Assembly (NCBI RefSeq): GCF_003481985.1
Contig: NZ_QUMD01000002.1
Span: forward strand, 257,590-321,589
Reading direction: 5' to 3'
DNA from: Clostridium sp. OF09-36
GTDB taxonomy: Bacteria; Bacillota; Clostridia; Lachnospirales; Lachnospiraceae
Length of the DNA: 64,000 nt
Positions 28,198 through 38,000 of the stretch are shown in pieces; within the stretch, counting starts at the first letter, position 1, and the number at the start of each line of letters is the position of its first letter. Below the pieces are notes generated by a model. The model saw nothing but the letters and a program-made list of their open reading frames with translations, did no database searches and was not told where the DNA came from. A program made the position numbers and the translations under genes.

Positions 28198-28588
28198 AAG
28201 AAATATCCCGAAGTTTCACTTAATAACCTCTCTTTCCATTATTTTGTTTTTCGCTTTTTCGTTAAATTGCTATGGGCCTCTGCCTTTCATTGGAATCTCC
28301 CTCCTTCGATTACATCTATGTAAACTCGTTAAGAGATTTTCTACTGGTAAATTTTAATAACCCATTGGACCGCCCTCCATGTTCTGAAGATTTTTGTTTT
28401 TTCTCTTCGTTTCTTCTTTTGTTTTTTCCTCTCTTGTTTTTTGTTGTCTTCATTGTACTTCATTAAGTACAATTTGTCAAGCATTATTTCAAAATATTTT
28501 TCTATTTTTCTTGTATTTTCTGAATATATTATTTCTATTATTTGTATTTTTGATACAATTCGGTCTTTCCCAATTGAGACTTTCTTTC
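28198..28588. other. Gene-free stretch, T-rich on plus strand
   Basis: No convincing gene. It holds the promoter/operator at 28452-28480 and, on the minus strand downstream of it, a ~60-base leader almost without T, then a strong AGGAGGGAG site followed by ATG and only six codons (MKGRGP). This may be the remains of a deleted regulated gene. Confidence 0.5.
28452..28480 (-). promoter_or_regulatory. Strong promoter with embedded palindromic operator, no gene behind it
   Basis: TTGACA, 17-base spacer, TACAAT on the minus strand. The spacer and -10 hold the perfect palindrome TTGTACTT-AATG-AAGTACAA (28453-28472), the form of a TetR-type operator. No intact gene follows. Confidence 0.7.
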
Positions 28589-29482
28589 CTATGCTTCCGT
28601 CTGGTCCCGCGGAATCAGTTGTCCGGCATACTGTGGGCACTCTTGTACCCTTCGCATGCCATCCCGGTAATGGAGCTGTTTTTCTTCATACATCAGACGT
28701 TCCGCTTTGTGGATCAACTCATCTGCACTGACGGTTCCATCGTTCCAGAGGTAACCGAAGGCAGCCAATTCCTTTTCCTGATGCATCAGCCGTTCTTTCA
28801 GTCTCTCAGCCTGTTTTATAAATTCCTTCCGGTCTATATCTGGGCAAAGCACCACAAATTCATCTCCGCTGATCCGGAAAAGCTGCTCTTTTGCAAAATA
28901 TTCCCTGCACACTTCTGCCAGGTGCTTTAAGGCACGGTCTCCATATTCATGGCCAAAGGTATCGTTCAGATACTTTAAGCCATTAAGATCTGCGAAGGCA
29001 ACCCCAAGTGACTTGCCTGTTTTTTTCATCAGACTTTTGAGACTTTGAATGTAGGATGTGTTATTCCGGATCCCGGTCAGCTGATCCAAATAACAAAGCC
29101 GTAACAGATACTCCTGCTTCTCTTGTTTTCCAATCTCAGCAGCAAGAACCTGGGCAACCTCTGCCACTAGCTCCGGATCACGGTTTTTTAACCGGGCATG
29201 CCTGATCTGCAGAATTCCGTAACAGTTTTCCCCGTACTGCACGGCTGCCGTAATCAGTTCTCGCTGCTTGTCCTCTGGTGTATTTTCCCCAGTGACAGTC
29301 TCCGGCTCTTCACATTCCAGAAAAACAGCCCGGTCTGCGTGATAATACTGCTGCAAAAGCTCCAGAACCTGCACAAGAGCCTTCCGGCAATCTTCTGCCA
29401 AAGCCAGCAGCTTCATGCACGCACTTTTTGTGCTGGCCGCCAGTAAGGCACCAGACTGCTCCATCCCCTTTTCGTCAACCAT
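28589..29482 (-). CDS. GGDEF-domain protein (probable diguanylate cyclase)
   Basis: An N-terminal GAF-like sensor region (about 25-140, with YYHADRAVFLECEE and CYGILQIRHARLKN) precedes a GGDEF domain (about 150-295) with FADLNGLKYLNDTFGHEYGD and the active-site loop FRISGDEFVVL. The first Gly is Ser (SGDEF), a change tolerated in active cyclases. No RxxD inhibitory site is seen five residues before the loop. No membrane segment is present, so it is cytoplasmic. It makes cyclic-di-GMP if active. I prefer the start at 29482, seven bases after GGGAG. Confidence 0.85.
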   Translation of the reverse strand: MVDEKGMEQSGALLAASTKSACMKLLALAEDCRKALVQVLELLQQYYHADRAVFLECEEPETVTGENTPEDKQRELITAAVQYGENCYGILQIRHARLKNRDPELVAEVAQVLAAEIGKQEKQEYLLRLCYLDQLTGIRNNTSYIQSLKSLMKKTGKSLGVAFADLNGLKYLNDTFGHEYGDRALKHLAEVCREYFAKEQLFRISGDEFVVLCPDIDRKEFIKQAERLKERLMHQEKELAAFGYLWNDGTVSADELIHKAERLMYEEKQLHYRDGMRRVQECPQYAGQLIPRDQTEA

Positions 29483-29520
29483 AACCATACTCCCTTTGTA
29501 CCTAATTTAGTCTCATTATA

Positions 29521-29556
29521 ACATCTATAGATATAATCATCAATTGTTATAGATGT
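29521..29556. promoter_or_regulatory. Inverted repeat between the GGDEF and XRE genes
   Basis: ACATCTATA (29521-29529) and TATAGATGT (29548-29556) face each other between the divergent genes. A candidate operator for the adjacent XRE regulator. Confidence 0.5.
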
Positions 29557-29612
29557 AATTTTTTCACCTTAAATTTGTTATCCTATCTCTATAGTTTATA
29601 GGGAGTACACAC

Positions 29613-29912
29613 ATGGATATTGGTAAGAGAATCAGCTTTTTCAGAAATGCAAAGCAATATAGTGTAAACCGTCTTGCGACAATGGCAGGCATATCCCAGA
29701 GTTATCTGAGGGATGTGGAATTAGGAAAAAAGAACCCCACAGTAGAGGTTCTTTCTTATGTATGTGAAGCACTGGACATTTCCCTGCGAGACTTTTTTGA
29801 TGACTCCCTCGAGCTTCACCTCCGGCAGGATCCGCTTCTGGCCCGGATCTACCAGATGAGTCCGAAACAGAGGGCTGCACTTCTTCAGTTTTTAGATTGT
29901 ATGGATGAGTAA
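29613..29912 (+). CDS. XRE-family helix-turn-helix regulator
   Basis: A 99-residue protein with the XRE/Cro HTH at about 5-60: GKRISFFRNAKQYSVNRLATMAG then SQSYLRDVELGKKNPTVEVL. The short C-terminal helix (MSPKQRAALLQFLDCMDE) may dimerise. It is divergent from the GGDEF gene, and the shared spacer holds an inverted repeat, so it may regulate itself or its neighbour. No toxin partner is seen. Confidence 0.9.
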   Translation: MDIGKRISFFRNAKQYSVNRLATMAGISQSYLRDVELGKKNPTVEVLSYVCEALDISLRDFFDDSLELHLRQDPLLARIYQMSPKQRAALLQFLDCMDE

Positions 29913-29933
29913 TTCCGATTTTTTGAAAAGAGA

Positions 29934-30724
29934 TCACTCCGCCGCAGGCACTACATGCAGGGAGACACCAGTCTGCTTCACCGCCTCTTTGATCTGCTCA
30001 TCAACTGCCGAATCCGTAATGATATCATCCACCTCATTTAAGACACAAAGCTTTACGAGACTGGCTTTTCCAAACTTTCCGGAATCAGCCAGCACCACGG
30101 TCCTGTCTGCGATCTGGCACATCTGTTTCTGCACTCTCGCCTCACTTAATCCCTGATCTGTCAGCCCGACCTGCGGATGCACTCCGCTCACTGACATAAA
30201 CAGGATATCGAGATGAAGGCTCTCCAATGTCTGGGAAAAATCATTTCCCAGTGATAATTCTTTTTTATCCAAAATTCCCCCCACCAGAATCACGGTGAAT
30301 CCAGGCATTCAGACAGGATCACGGCATTCTGGATAGAGTTGGTCACTACAGTCAGACTAGTGAATCTGCGTGCCAGTTCCTTTGCCATAACAAGACTTGT
30401 GCTTCCATAATCCAGTCCGACTGCCTGGTTTTCTCTGACAAACTCTGCTGCATAGGCAGCAATCGCAGCTTTTTCTTTCATATGGCTGGTATTTCTATCC
30501 TCTAAAGAAATATAGTCTTCTTTCTGAACCTGCATCTGTTTTCCGGATACCGGAAGCGCACCACCATGTACGCGCTTTAACTTTCCCTGCTTTTCCAACG
30601 CATCCATATCTTTCCGGACTGTCTCCGAAGAAACCTTCATTTCCTTTACAAGCTCCGCATTATGTACAATGCCATTCTTATTTAATAATTCCAGAATCCG
30701 GTCATACCGCTGTTGCGCCAGCAT
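29934..30724 (-). CDS. DeoR-family transcriptional regulator (one frameshift)
   Basis: The N-terminal DeoR HTH (YDRILELLNKNGIVHNAELV, SSETVRKDMDALEKQGKLKRVHGGA) is followed by a DeoR sugar-phosphate sensor domain (GLDYGSTSLVMAKELARR, FMSVSGVH, LADSGKFGK). The frame breaks near 30305; one base restores VILSE-x-PGFTVILVGG. Total about 263 residues, normal for the family. It is divergent from the MFS/sugar isomerase operon and probably represses it, relieved by a sugar phosphate. Confidence 0.88.
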
Positions 30725-30928
30725 AAATATTCCTCCTATTTGCAGCCTTTTTCACTTAACTTCCATTATAACGTATTCTTTTGCATTCTCCTAGCACCTT
30801 TTTCTTTTCCAAAATCTTCTTTTCCCCATTATATCAATATTTATCCTGTTTTTCACCAGTATTTTCAACAAATCCCAACCTTATTTTTGGGTATTTCGTT
30901 GATTTTCTGTGTTTTATTGTGTTTTGTA

Positions 30929-30957
30929 TTGATTTCCCAATAAAAACCAGATATACT
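30929..30957 (+). promoter_or_regulatory. SigmaA-type promoter of the MFS/isomerase operon
   Basis: TTGATT, 17-base spacer, TATACT, about 70 bases ahead of the MFS start. The preceding ~200 bases to the DeoR gene are T-rich and hold no gene. Confidence 0.65.
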
Positions 30958-31028
30958 AAAAAGCGAATCAAGGAATGCCGGGCAATTCAAAAAACTGCAG
31001 TACTGATATTAAGGAAGGAGAAAAAGTT

Positions 31029-32336
31029 ATGAGTAATGAAATGAAACAAAAAGCTATGAAAGCAGTTCCAAACCGTTGGTTTGTCTTCTGCATTCTGACT
31101 CTTTCAGGAGGCATCGCTTTTAAGCTTTCTTCTATGAAAGATATGTTCTATGTTCCCATGCAGCAATTTATGGGACTCACAAACACGCAGATTGGCGGTG
31201 CATTAAGCGCATACGGCATTGTTCAGACCATTGGCCTGATCTTCGGAATCTATATCTGTGATATGTTCAGCAAAAAATATATGATCGGTGGCTCCCTGAT
31301 CGGTCTTGGTGCCGTTGGCGTTTACCTTTCCACTTTCCCTGGATACTGGGGATTCCTGATCGCATTCGGCGTTATGGCTATTTTAGGAGAAGTAACCTAC
31401 TGGCCAGTTCTTTTAAAAGCAATCCGGCTGCTGGGCGATGAAAAAACACAGGGACGGATGTTTGGTTTTCTGGAAATGGGACGCGGCATTGTAGATGTGA
31501 TCATCGCATCCAGTGCACTGGCAATCTTTAAAGCTATGGGGGAAGGTGCTCCAGCCTTAAGAGGTGGTCTGTTATTCTTATCCGCAGTTACCGCAACTGC
31601 CGGCGTCCTCTGTCTGATTTTCGTGCCAAACGATGAAAAACGTACCGATAAAAACGGAAATGAGCAGAACCGTGCACAGGCCGCTTTCGGCGGTATGATC
31701 CAGGCATTGAAAAATATTGATATCTGGGCTGTTGCACTCAATGGATTTGTTGTATACTGCATTTACTGCGGACTGACCTATTTCATTCCGTTTTTAAACC
31801 AGATTTACATGCTCCCAGCTACTGCTGTCGGCATGTACGGCATCATCAACCAGTACGGACTGAAGATGGTAGGTGGACCGATCGGCGGCTTTATGTCCGA
31901 TAAAGTACATAAATCTGCTGCAAAACATATCCGTGTCGGTTTTCTGGTCTGCACCATCGCAATGGCCGCTTTCCTGATGGTTCCTCATGAAGCACTTGGC
32001 CAGAACGGAAACTGGATTCTCGGTGCTGCCTGCACGCTTGGCTTTGGTGCGATCGTATTCACCATGCGTGCAGTCTTCTTTGCTCCTATGGATGAAGTCA
32101 AGGTACCTGCAGAAATTACCGGTGCGGCCATGAGCCTTGCTTCCCTGGTCATTTATCTGCCAAACGCATTCGCTTACGTGATGTACGGAAGTTTTCTTGA
32201 CCGCTACCCTGGCATGACTGGATTCCGTATCATTTTCAGCGTTATGATCGGATGGGCTGTGATCGGACTATTTGTTTCCACATTCCTCATCCACCGCATC
32301 AAAAAACATCAGGCTTCCAAAACAAATGAGAACTAG
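31029..32336 (+). CDS. Major facilitator superfamily transporter
   Basis: A 435-residue protein with 12 predicted membrane helices and a central charged loop (VPNDEKRTDKNGNEQN). The start at 31029 has AAGGAGAAAAAG upstream; an earlier ATG lacks this. It sits 12 bases ahead of the sugar-isomerase gene and is divergent from the DeoR regulator, so a sugar, sugar acid or polyol is the likely substrate. No motif fixes the specificity. Confidence 0.88.
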   Translation: MSNEMKQKAMKAVPNRWFVFCILTLSGGIAFKLSSMKDMFYVPMQQFMGLTNTQIGGALSAYGIVQTIGLIFGIYICDMFSKKYMIGGSLIGLGAVGVYLSTFPGYWGFLIAFGVMAILGEVTYWPVLLKAIRLLGDEKTQGRMFGFLEMGRGIVDVIIASSALAIFKAMGEGAPALRGGLLFLSAVTATAGVLCLIFVPNDEKRTDKNGNEQNRAQAAFGGMIQALKNIDIWAVALNGFVVYCIYCGLTYFIPFLNQIYMLPATAVGMYGIINQYGLKMVGGPIGGFMSDKVHKSAAKHIRVGFLVCTIAMAAFLMVPHEALGQNGNWILGAACTLGFGAIVFTMRAVFFAPMDEVKVPAEITGAAMSLASLVIYLPNAFAYVMYGSFLDRYPGMTGFRIIFSVMIGWAVIGLFVSTFLIHRIKKHQASKTNEN

Positions 32337-32348
32337 GAGAAAGAATCT

Positions 32349-33395
32349 ATGATAAAAATCGGTCTTGATACAGAAAGTCTTCATCTTTGGTTTCAGAACA
32401 AGAGAATGGATATTTTCGGTTTTATCGAAAAAGCACATGAATTAGGATTCGATGGTGTTATGATCAACATTCTGAAGGATTATAACCTGGACCCGGAATG
32501 GGGAACCCTGGAAAGTAATGATCCGGAACACCTGAAAAAGGTACGGGAATTGCTGGAATCCTACCATATGTATGTGGAACTGGCTACCAAAGGAATCACT
32601 AGAGAACATCTTCTTAAAGTCCTGGATGTTGCAGAAGCCCTGGGAGCAGATATCATCCGCACCTACATTCCCATTACCTTAAATCCGCTCGCCTCACGCA
32701 CTACCGGCGGAGAAGGGAAATACGACCAGGCAAAGGTACGCGGTGACTTCGATCCAGTTGTATTTGATGAAGCCGCCATGACACTTTGCCAGATCATCCC
32801 TGAGCTGAAAAAGCGCCGCATCCGCCTGGCTTTGGAAAACCATGAATATGAAACTTCCGAAGAACTGGTTCAGGTTATGAAAAAGCTGAACACGCCATGG
32901 ATCGGTCTTCATTATGATTTTGGTAATTCCATGATGGCCTGGGAAGACCCGGCGCAGGCTGCAAGGAACATGGCGCCATATACCATCACAACACACTTTA
33001 AAGATCACATCGTCATCCCCTATCCGGATGATCCATACGGTTATGTCGTATGCGGTATCCCGGTTGGAAAAGGAAATATGGATCTAAAGCATCTGCTTCA
33101 GATCATTCTGGATAATTCTTCCATCACCCGGCTGAATCTGGAAATGTGCTACCCATACTGTGCACAATTTAAGCGTACTCCCGGCACCGGAGGTATTTCG
33201 CAGGTCGGCGAAGGCTGTTTTAAGGTAGAACCACCTCTTTTCGACCCGGAAACCGTTAAACCTGGAGATTACTACTATCCGCAGGAGATTTCCGAAGAAT
33301 TACTGGAACAATGTCTGAAGCTTCAGATGGATGGCGTTATGCACAGCGCTGCTTACACCAGAAAGCTGTGTGAAGAATACCGGAATCAATCATAA
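32349..33395 (+). CDS. Sugar phosphate isomerase/epimerase (xylose isomerase-like TIM barrel)
   Basis: A 348-residue AP-endonuclease-2 type TIM barrel. Metal-ligand positions are visible as Glu in LALENHEYE, Asp in LHYDFGNSM, His in TTHFKDHIV and Glu in RLNLEMCYPY. Related enzymes epimerise or isomerise ketoses, inosose or sugar acids. It is translationally close to the MFS gene (GGAGAAAGAATCT site) and they form one catabolic unit controlled by the DeoR gene. The exact substrate is unknown. Confidence 0.85.
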   Translation: MIKIGLDTESLHLWFQNKRMDIFGFIEKAHELGFDGVMINILKDYNLDPEWGTLESNDPEHLKKVRELLESYHMYVELATKGITREHLLKVLDVAEALGADIIRTYIPITLNPLASRTTGGEGKYDQAKVRGDFDPVVFDEAAMTLCQIIPELKKRRIRLALENHEYETSEELVQVMKKLNTPWIGLHYDFGNSMMAWEDPAQAARNMAPYTITTHFKDHIVIPYPDDPYGYVVCGIPVGKGNMDLKHLLQIILDNSSITRLNLEMCYPYCAQFKRTPGTGGISQVGEGCFKVEPPLFDPETVKPGDYYYPQEISEELLEQCLKLQMDGVMHSAAYTRKLCEEYRNQS

Positions 33396-33531
33396 GCAAA
33401 TACTACGCTGCAGTGCCAAAACAGATCCGTCGTTTCCCTACATTTTAAAGAAGACGTTACTGGAGCCATGGAAGCAAAATTTCTTATGTCCACAGGTAAA
33501 ACGATATTCCGATGAATTCTAGCACAAAAAA

Positions 33532-33682
33532 GAATGTGCCTTGGCACATTCTCGCGCCGAGGCGCGGTTGCTTCAGCAACCATCTACCTTTGCGCCGAGT
33601 GCGCTTCCTCGCGGAGCATTTTTATATGATAGGACGCAATTTCCTATCATATAAAAAAAGAGCTGACTGACAGCTCTTTTTT
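33532..33682. repeat. Cluster of hairpins, including a family B palindrome and a terminator
   Basis: In order: GAATGTGCC/GGCACATTC (33532-33551), CGCGCC/GGCGCG (33553-33566), GGTTGC/GCAACC (33566-33581), a long stem TTTTTATATGATAGGA/TCCTATCATATAAAAA around loop CGCAATT (33619-33657), and a terminator AAAAGAGCTG/CAGCTCTTTT (about 33656-33681). The 33396-33531 stretch before it shows no convincing gene. Confidence 0.75.
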
Positions 33683-33708
33683 CATACATTACGCGAACAG
33701 TAACGGCT

Positions 33709-33978
33709 TCACCGCACCGTAAAACCGCTCTCCTCCTCCAGAGGAATGATTTCTGTGTCGATCCATTCGATCGTGATAAACTGATTGTGATTGAGTCCGA
33801 CCAGAAGCTTATTGATCATGTATTCACTTCCCTGGATTTCCAGAAGCACAGTTCCGTCATATTCATTGCGCACCCATCCGGTCAGCCCCAGGGACTGTGC
33901 GAGGTATTTTGCGGTGTAGCGGAAGCCCACGCCCTGAACCCGTCCACGGAAAACAATTCTTTTTCTTACGTCTGCCAT
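33709..33978 (-). CDS. acyP: Acylphosphatase
   Basis: An 89-residue acylphosphatase. The phosphate-binding loop FRGRVQGVGFRYTA (catalytic Arg) and the Asn in GWVRNEYDGTV are present. It hydrolyses acyl phosphates. The start MADVRK is seven bases after GGAG; longer upstream starts give no family match. The C-terminal half is slightly longer than usual but matches the family ending. Confidence 0.93.
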   Translation of the reverse strand: MADVRKRIVFRGRVQGVGFRYTAKYLAQSLGLTGWVRNEYDGTVLLEIQGSEYMINKLLVGLNHNQFITIEWIDTEIIPLEEESGFTVR

Positions 33979-34090
33979 GTGCATTCTCCATCCTTTCATC
34001 AGATATACACCATTAATCAAAAACAGGCATATCCACCAATATACCACTCATGATCATTCATTCTGGTTTTCCACCGCATACCATCCGTCA

Positions 34091-34663
34091 TTACAAAGCA
34101 AACTGCTTCAACATCTCTCGTCTTTCCCGGTAATCCGGGCAGTAGCGCTCTACTTCCGCCCAGAATTCCTTCGAATGATCCATATGCCGCCGGTGTGCCA
34201 GTTCATGGATCACCACATAGTCCAGAAGCTCTTCGGGCAAAAATGCAAGCTGGTAATTAAAATTGACATTTCCTTTTGCGCTGCAGCTTCCCCAGCGGGT
34301 TTTCTGGTTTTTCACGGTGACCCAGCCTACTGTCACGCCTATGATCTCACAGTAATGCCGCACCCGTTTTCCAATCTTCAGCTGGATCTTCATCCGGTCT
34401 GTTTTTGATAAGGACTCTAACGGAGGGGCTGGTGTTGCCTTCCTGTTTTCCTCCCGCTGCGCTGCGATCTGCGTTTTTTTCAGAATCCATTCCCGGTGCG
34501 TTTCCACAAACTGCTTCAGTTCCCGGTCCGGGAGACGGGCCGGGATCCTTGCCAGAACCGTATTCTGGTCACGCACCTCAAGACCAAGACTTTTCCTTGC
34601 GGAGCGGATGACCAGAATGTGGATTTCCTGATCATTTTCCTGTAGATTCAATTCCTGTATCAT
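34091..34663 (-). CDS. YgjP-like (DUF45) zinc metallopeptidase
   Basis: About 190 residues. The HExxH zinc site is in YVVIHELAHRRHMDHSKEFW, with the downstream His of HMDHS as a third ligand candidate; NQKTRWGSCSAKGNVNFNY is the other family hallmark. The N-terminal part is basic and helical. Members occur alone or beside type I restriction genes; here it stands between acylphosphatase and a regulator remnant. The start follows CAGGAAGC. Confidence 0.88.
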   Translation of the reverse strand: MIQELNLQENDQEIHILVIRSARKSLGLEVRDQNTVLARIPARLPDRELKQFVETHREWILKKTQIAAQREENRKATPAPPLESLSKTDRMKIQLKIGKRVRHYCEIIGVTVGWVTVKNQKTRWGSCSAKGNVNFNYQLAFLPEELLDYVVIHELAHRRHMDHSKEFWAEVERYCPDYRERREMLKQFAL

Positions 34664-34725
34664 GGTTATGCTTCCTGTTTCTGATTTTTGTATAATTCCG
34701 TGCATACAATTGTTTCCAATTTTGG

Positions 34726-35040
34726 TCAGCCCAGTACCCGGTGCAGGGTCTCCCTGAGCTTTTCCACCTCGACCGGCTTTGACAGATGCGCATTCATGCC
34801 GCTTGCAAGCGAGCTCTGGATATCCTCCTCAAACGCATTGGCACTTACTGCGATGATCGAGATGGTCTGGCTGTCTTTGCGGTTTGTCATGCGGATCGCA
34901 TGGGCCGCCTCCAGTCCATTCATGACTGGCATCATGATATCCATGTTAAGTTCATTATCCTCTGCCACAAGAATCCGCATTCCTGCATAATGCTCTGGTG
35001 AAATAACTTTCTTTTCAGATTTTTCCTCGTTTCTCTCCAC
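34726..35040 (-). pseudogene. Receiver-domain remnant with internal deletion
   Basis: The start of a response-regulator receiver (MRILVAEDNELN) runs straight into the phosphorylation-site region (MDIMMPVMNGLEAA); about 35-40 residues between them are missing. The rest (IIAVSANAFEEDI, LSKPVEVEKLRETL) is normal for the receiver domain at the end of a hybrid sensor kinase. No kinase is nearby. The deletion removes helix 1 to strand 3, so the protein should not fold. The phosphoacceptor Asp is still present. Confidence 0.75.
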
Positions 35041-35095
35041 CGGCTGGCTTGTGTTTCCGTATCTACAGAGATTTACTGTGCGATATTGTTATTTT

Positions 35096-38000
35096 TTACT
35101 TGCGGAATGCTGCTACCAGTGCCTCGGCATCATCGTAATTCTGTGCCTTCAGCTCACTGATGAACCAGTCATCGATTCCGTCTACTGCATTTTTGAAGGA
35201 ATCGATATCCAGATCTGCATACGGGGTGATGGTCACGCCGTTTTTGCTACTCCAGCGGCTCATGATCTCTTCGTCTCCGGCACGGTTGATCTCACGCTCG
35301 TAGCGGGTGGCTAAGGCACCGCACTCGTCGATGACAGCCTGCTGCTCCGGAGTCAGCTTGTCGTAGATTTCCTGGTTGATGCAGAAGAACAGGCAGTCGT
35401 AGTTTGCGTTCCATAAGGAGCAGTACGGCTGTACTTCCTGTACGCTTGCTGCGTCAATTGCCGGAAGCGGATTCTCCTGGCCTTCTACAGTCTTCTGCTG
35501 CAGGGCCGTGTAGGTCTCGGACCAGTTCATATTGGTGGCGTCTGCGCCCCATCTCTTGTAGCACTCCATCAGCAGGTTGCTTCCTGCTACACGGATTTTT
35601 AAGTTCTTCATGTCATCCACGGACTTGATCTCGCGGACACTGTTAGTCAGTTCACGGAAACCATTCTCCGCGATGCCCATGCAGTGCAGGCCATACTCGC
35701 TTAAAATGTCTTTTAACATCTCACCGGCCTCACCGTCCAGCATGGCGTCTGCATCCTCAACGGAATCAAACAGATATGGAAGGGATACCACGTTAAAGCG
35801 CGGGTCAAACGCAGAGTAAATCAGGTTGCTGTGCATGGAAATCTGAACCGGATCCCCATCGATCAGAGCCTGGATCCCCTCAGACTGGTTTCCGTTGGTC
35901 AGCTGGTCTGCCGCGTATACATTCACCTTGATCTTTCCGCCGGTTGCTTTTTCAACGAGCTCGCCGAACTTGCGTCCGCCCTCGGCCCAGGTACTGGTCT
36001 CGGTGGTGGAACAGGTAAAGTTCCAGGTCTGCTCTTTCCATCCAAGATTACTGTGATCCTCTACGGAATCCGCACCGATGCTGCTGTCTGATTTCTCGGT
36101 AAAGACTGCGATCAGGTCTGCTGCATCTTTGTAGCCCTGATTCTCCAGCTCTTTCTGATACCACTCAGCTACGCCGGAAACAGCATTTTTGAAGGAATCT
36201 ACATCCATATCCTCGTATTTGGTAATGGTAACGCCGTTGGTGTTCTGCCAGCGGTCCATGATCTCCTCATCACCGGCACGGTTGATGTAACGCTCATAAT
36301 CAACCGCCTTCTGGCCTGCCTCATCGACCACTGCCTGCTGCTCCGGTGTCAGAGCATCATAAATCTTCTGGTTGATGCAGAAGAACAGACAGTCATAATT
36401 TGCGTTCCATAAAGAACAGTATGGCTGTACCTCCTGAACGCTTGCCGCGTCAATTGCCGGAAGCGGATTTTCCTGTCCGTCTACGGTCTTTTGCTGCAGC
36501 GCGGTATAGGTCTCGGACCAGTTCATATTCGTGGCATCTGCGCCCCATCTCTTATAGCACTCCATGAGCAGGTTGCTTCCTGCAACACGGACCTTTAAGT
36601 TTTTCATATCATCCACGGATCTGATCTCGCGGACGCTGTTGGTCAGCTGGCGGAAGCCGTTCTCTGCAATACCCATGCAGTGCAAGTCATACTCAGCTAA
36701 GATGTCTTTTAACATATCACCGGCTCTGCCGTCTAACATGGCGTCGGCCTCCTCTACGGAGCTGAAAAGATATGGCAGGGATACCACGTTAAAGCGCGGG
36801 TCAAACGCAGAGTAGATCAGATTGCTGTGCATGGAGATCTGAACCGGATCCCCATTCATCAGCGCCTGGATTCCCTCGGACTGGTTTCCGTTAGTCAGCT
36901 GGTCTGCTGCGTATACATTGACCTTGATCTTGCCTCCGGTTGCCTTTTCCATGAGCTCGCCGAACTTGCGTCCACCCTCAGCCCAGGTACTGGTCTCGGT
37001 GGTAGAACAGGTGAAGTTCCAGGTCTGCTCTTTCCAGTCTAAGTCACTGTAATCGCCAATGGTGTCGAAGTCTGCGCTTCCACCATCCACGGCTGTGCTC
37101 TGATCACTGTCTGCCGAAGCAGTAACTGCCCCGCTGTAGGAATCCCCGGCCAATGCCTTCGGCAGGAAAGTGGACACAACCGGCACATAGGTGATCAGAA
37201 GCAGGACAATCACGGATGCGCCGATCATCGGCATAACTGCACGGGAAATCTTCGGAATATCGACCTCCATACCCTTTTTCAGCTTGACAGAAATTGCAAC
37301 GAATAAGTTTACGCCAACCGGCGGGGTTACCTGTCCGATCGCCAGGTTTACGGTTGCCACGATACCAAATGCAACGACATCGTATCCGAGTGCCTTACAT
37401 ACCGGCAGCATGATCGGGATAAAGATGTACATCGCAGAGTTTGCATCGATAAAGCAGCCTGCGATCAGGAAGATCACGTTCACGATCAGAAGGAAGGTGA
37501 ACTGGTTGTGTGCAATGCTTCCAAGCAGGTCGGATGCCGCCTGTGCGATACCAAACTTGGTACATACAAAAGAGAACAGAGACGCACTGGCTACGATCAG
37601 CATGATGCCGCCGGTGGTCTTTCCGGATTCTACCAAAAGTCCTCTTAAATCCTTAAAGGTAACTTCCTTATAAATGAAAATACCAACAAACAGACCGTAT
37701 ACAACAGAAACAGCTGCTGCCTCAGTCGGGGTAAAGATACCGCCGTAAATACCACCCAGGATGATGACCGGCATCAGCAGACCCCAGAATGCATCCTTAA
37801 ATGCTTCCCAGCGCTCCTTGCCGCTTGCACGTTTCTGGCTGGACTGGATGTTATTTTTGCGCGCCTCGATCATAACCACGATGACCAGAGCCACACCCAT
37901 TAAGATACCCGGAACGATACCTGCAGTAAACATATCTGCGATGGAAACGCCGGTGATGGATGCATATACCACGAATGCGATACTCGGTGGAATGACGATC

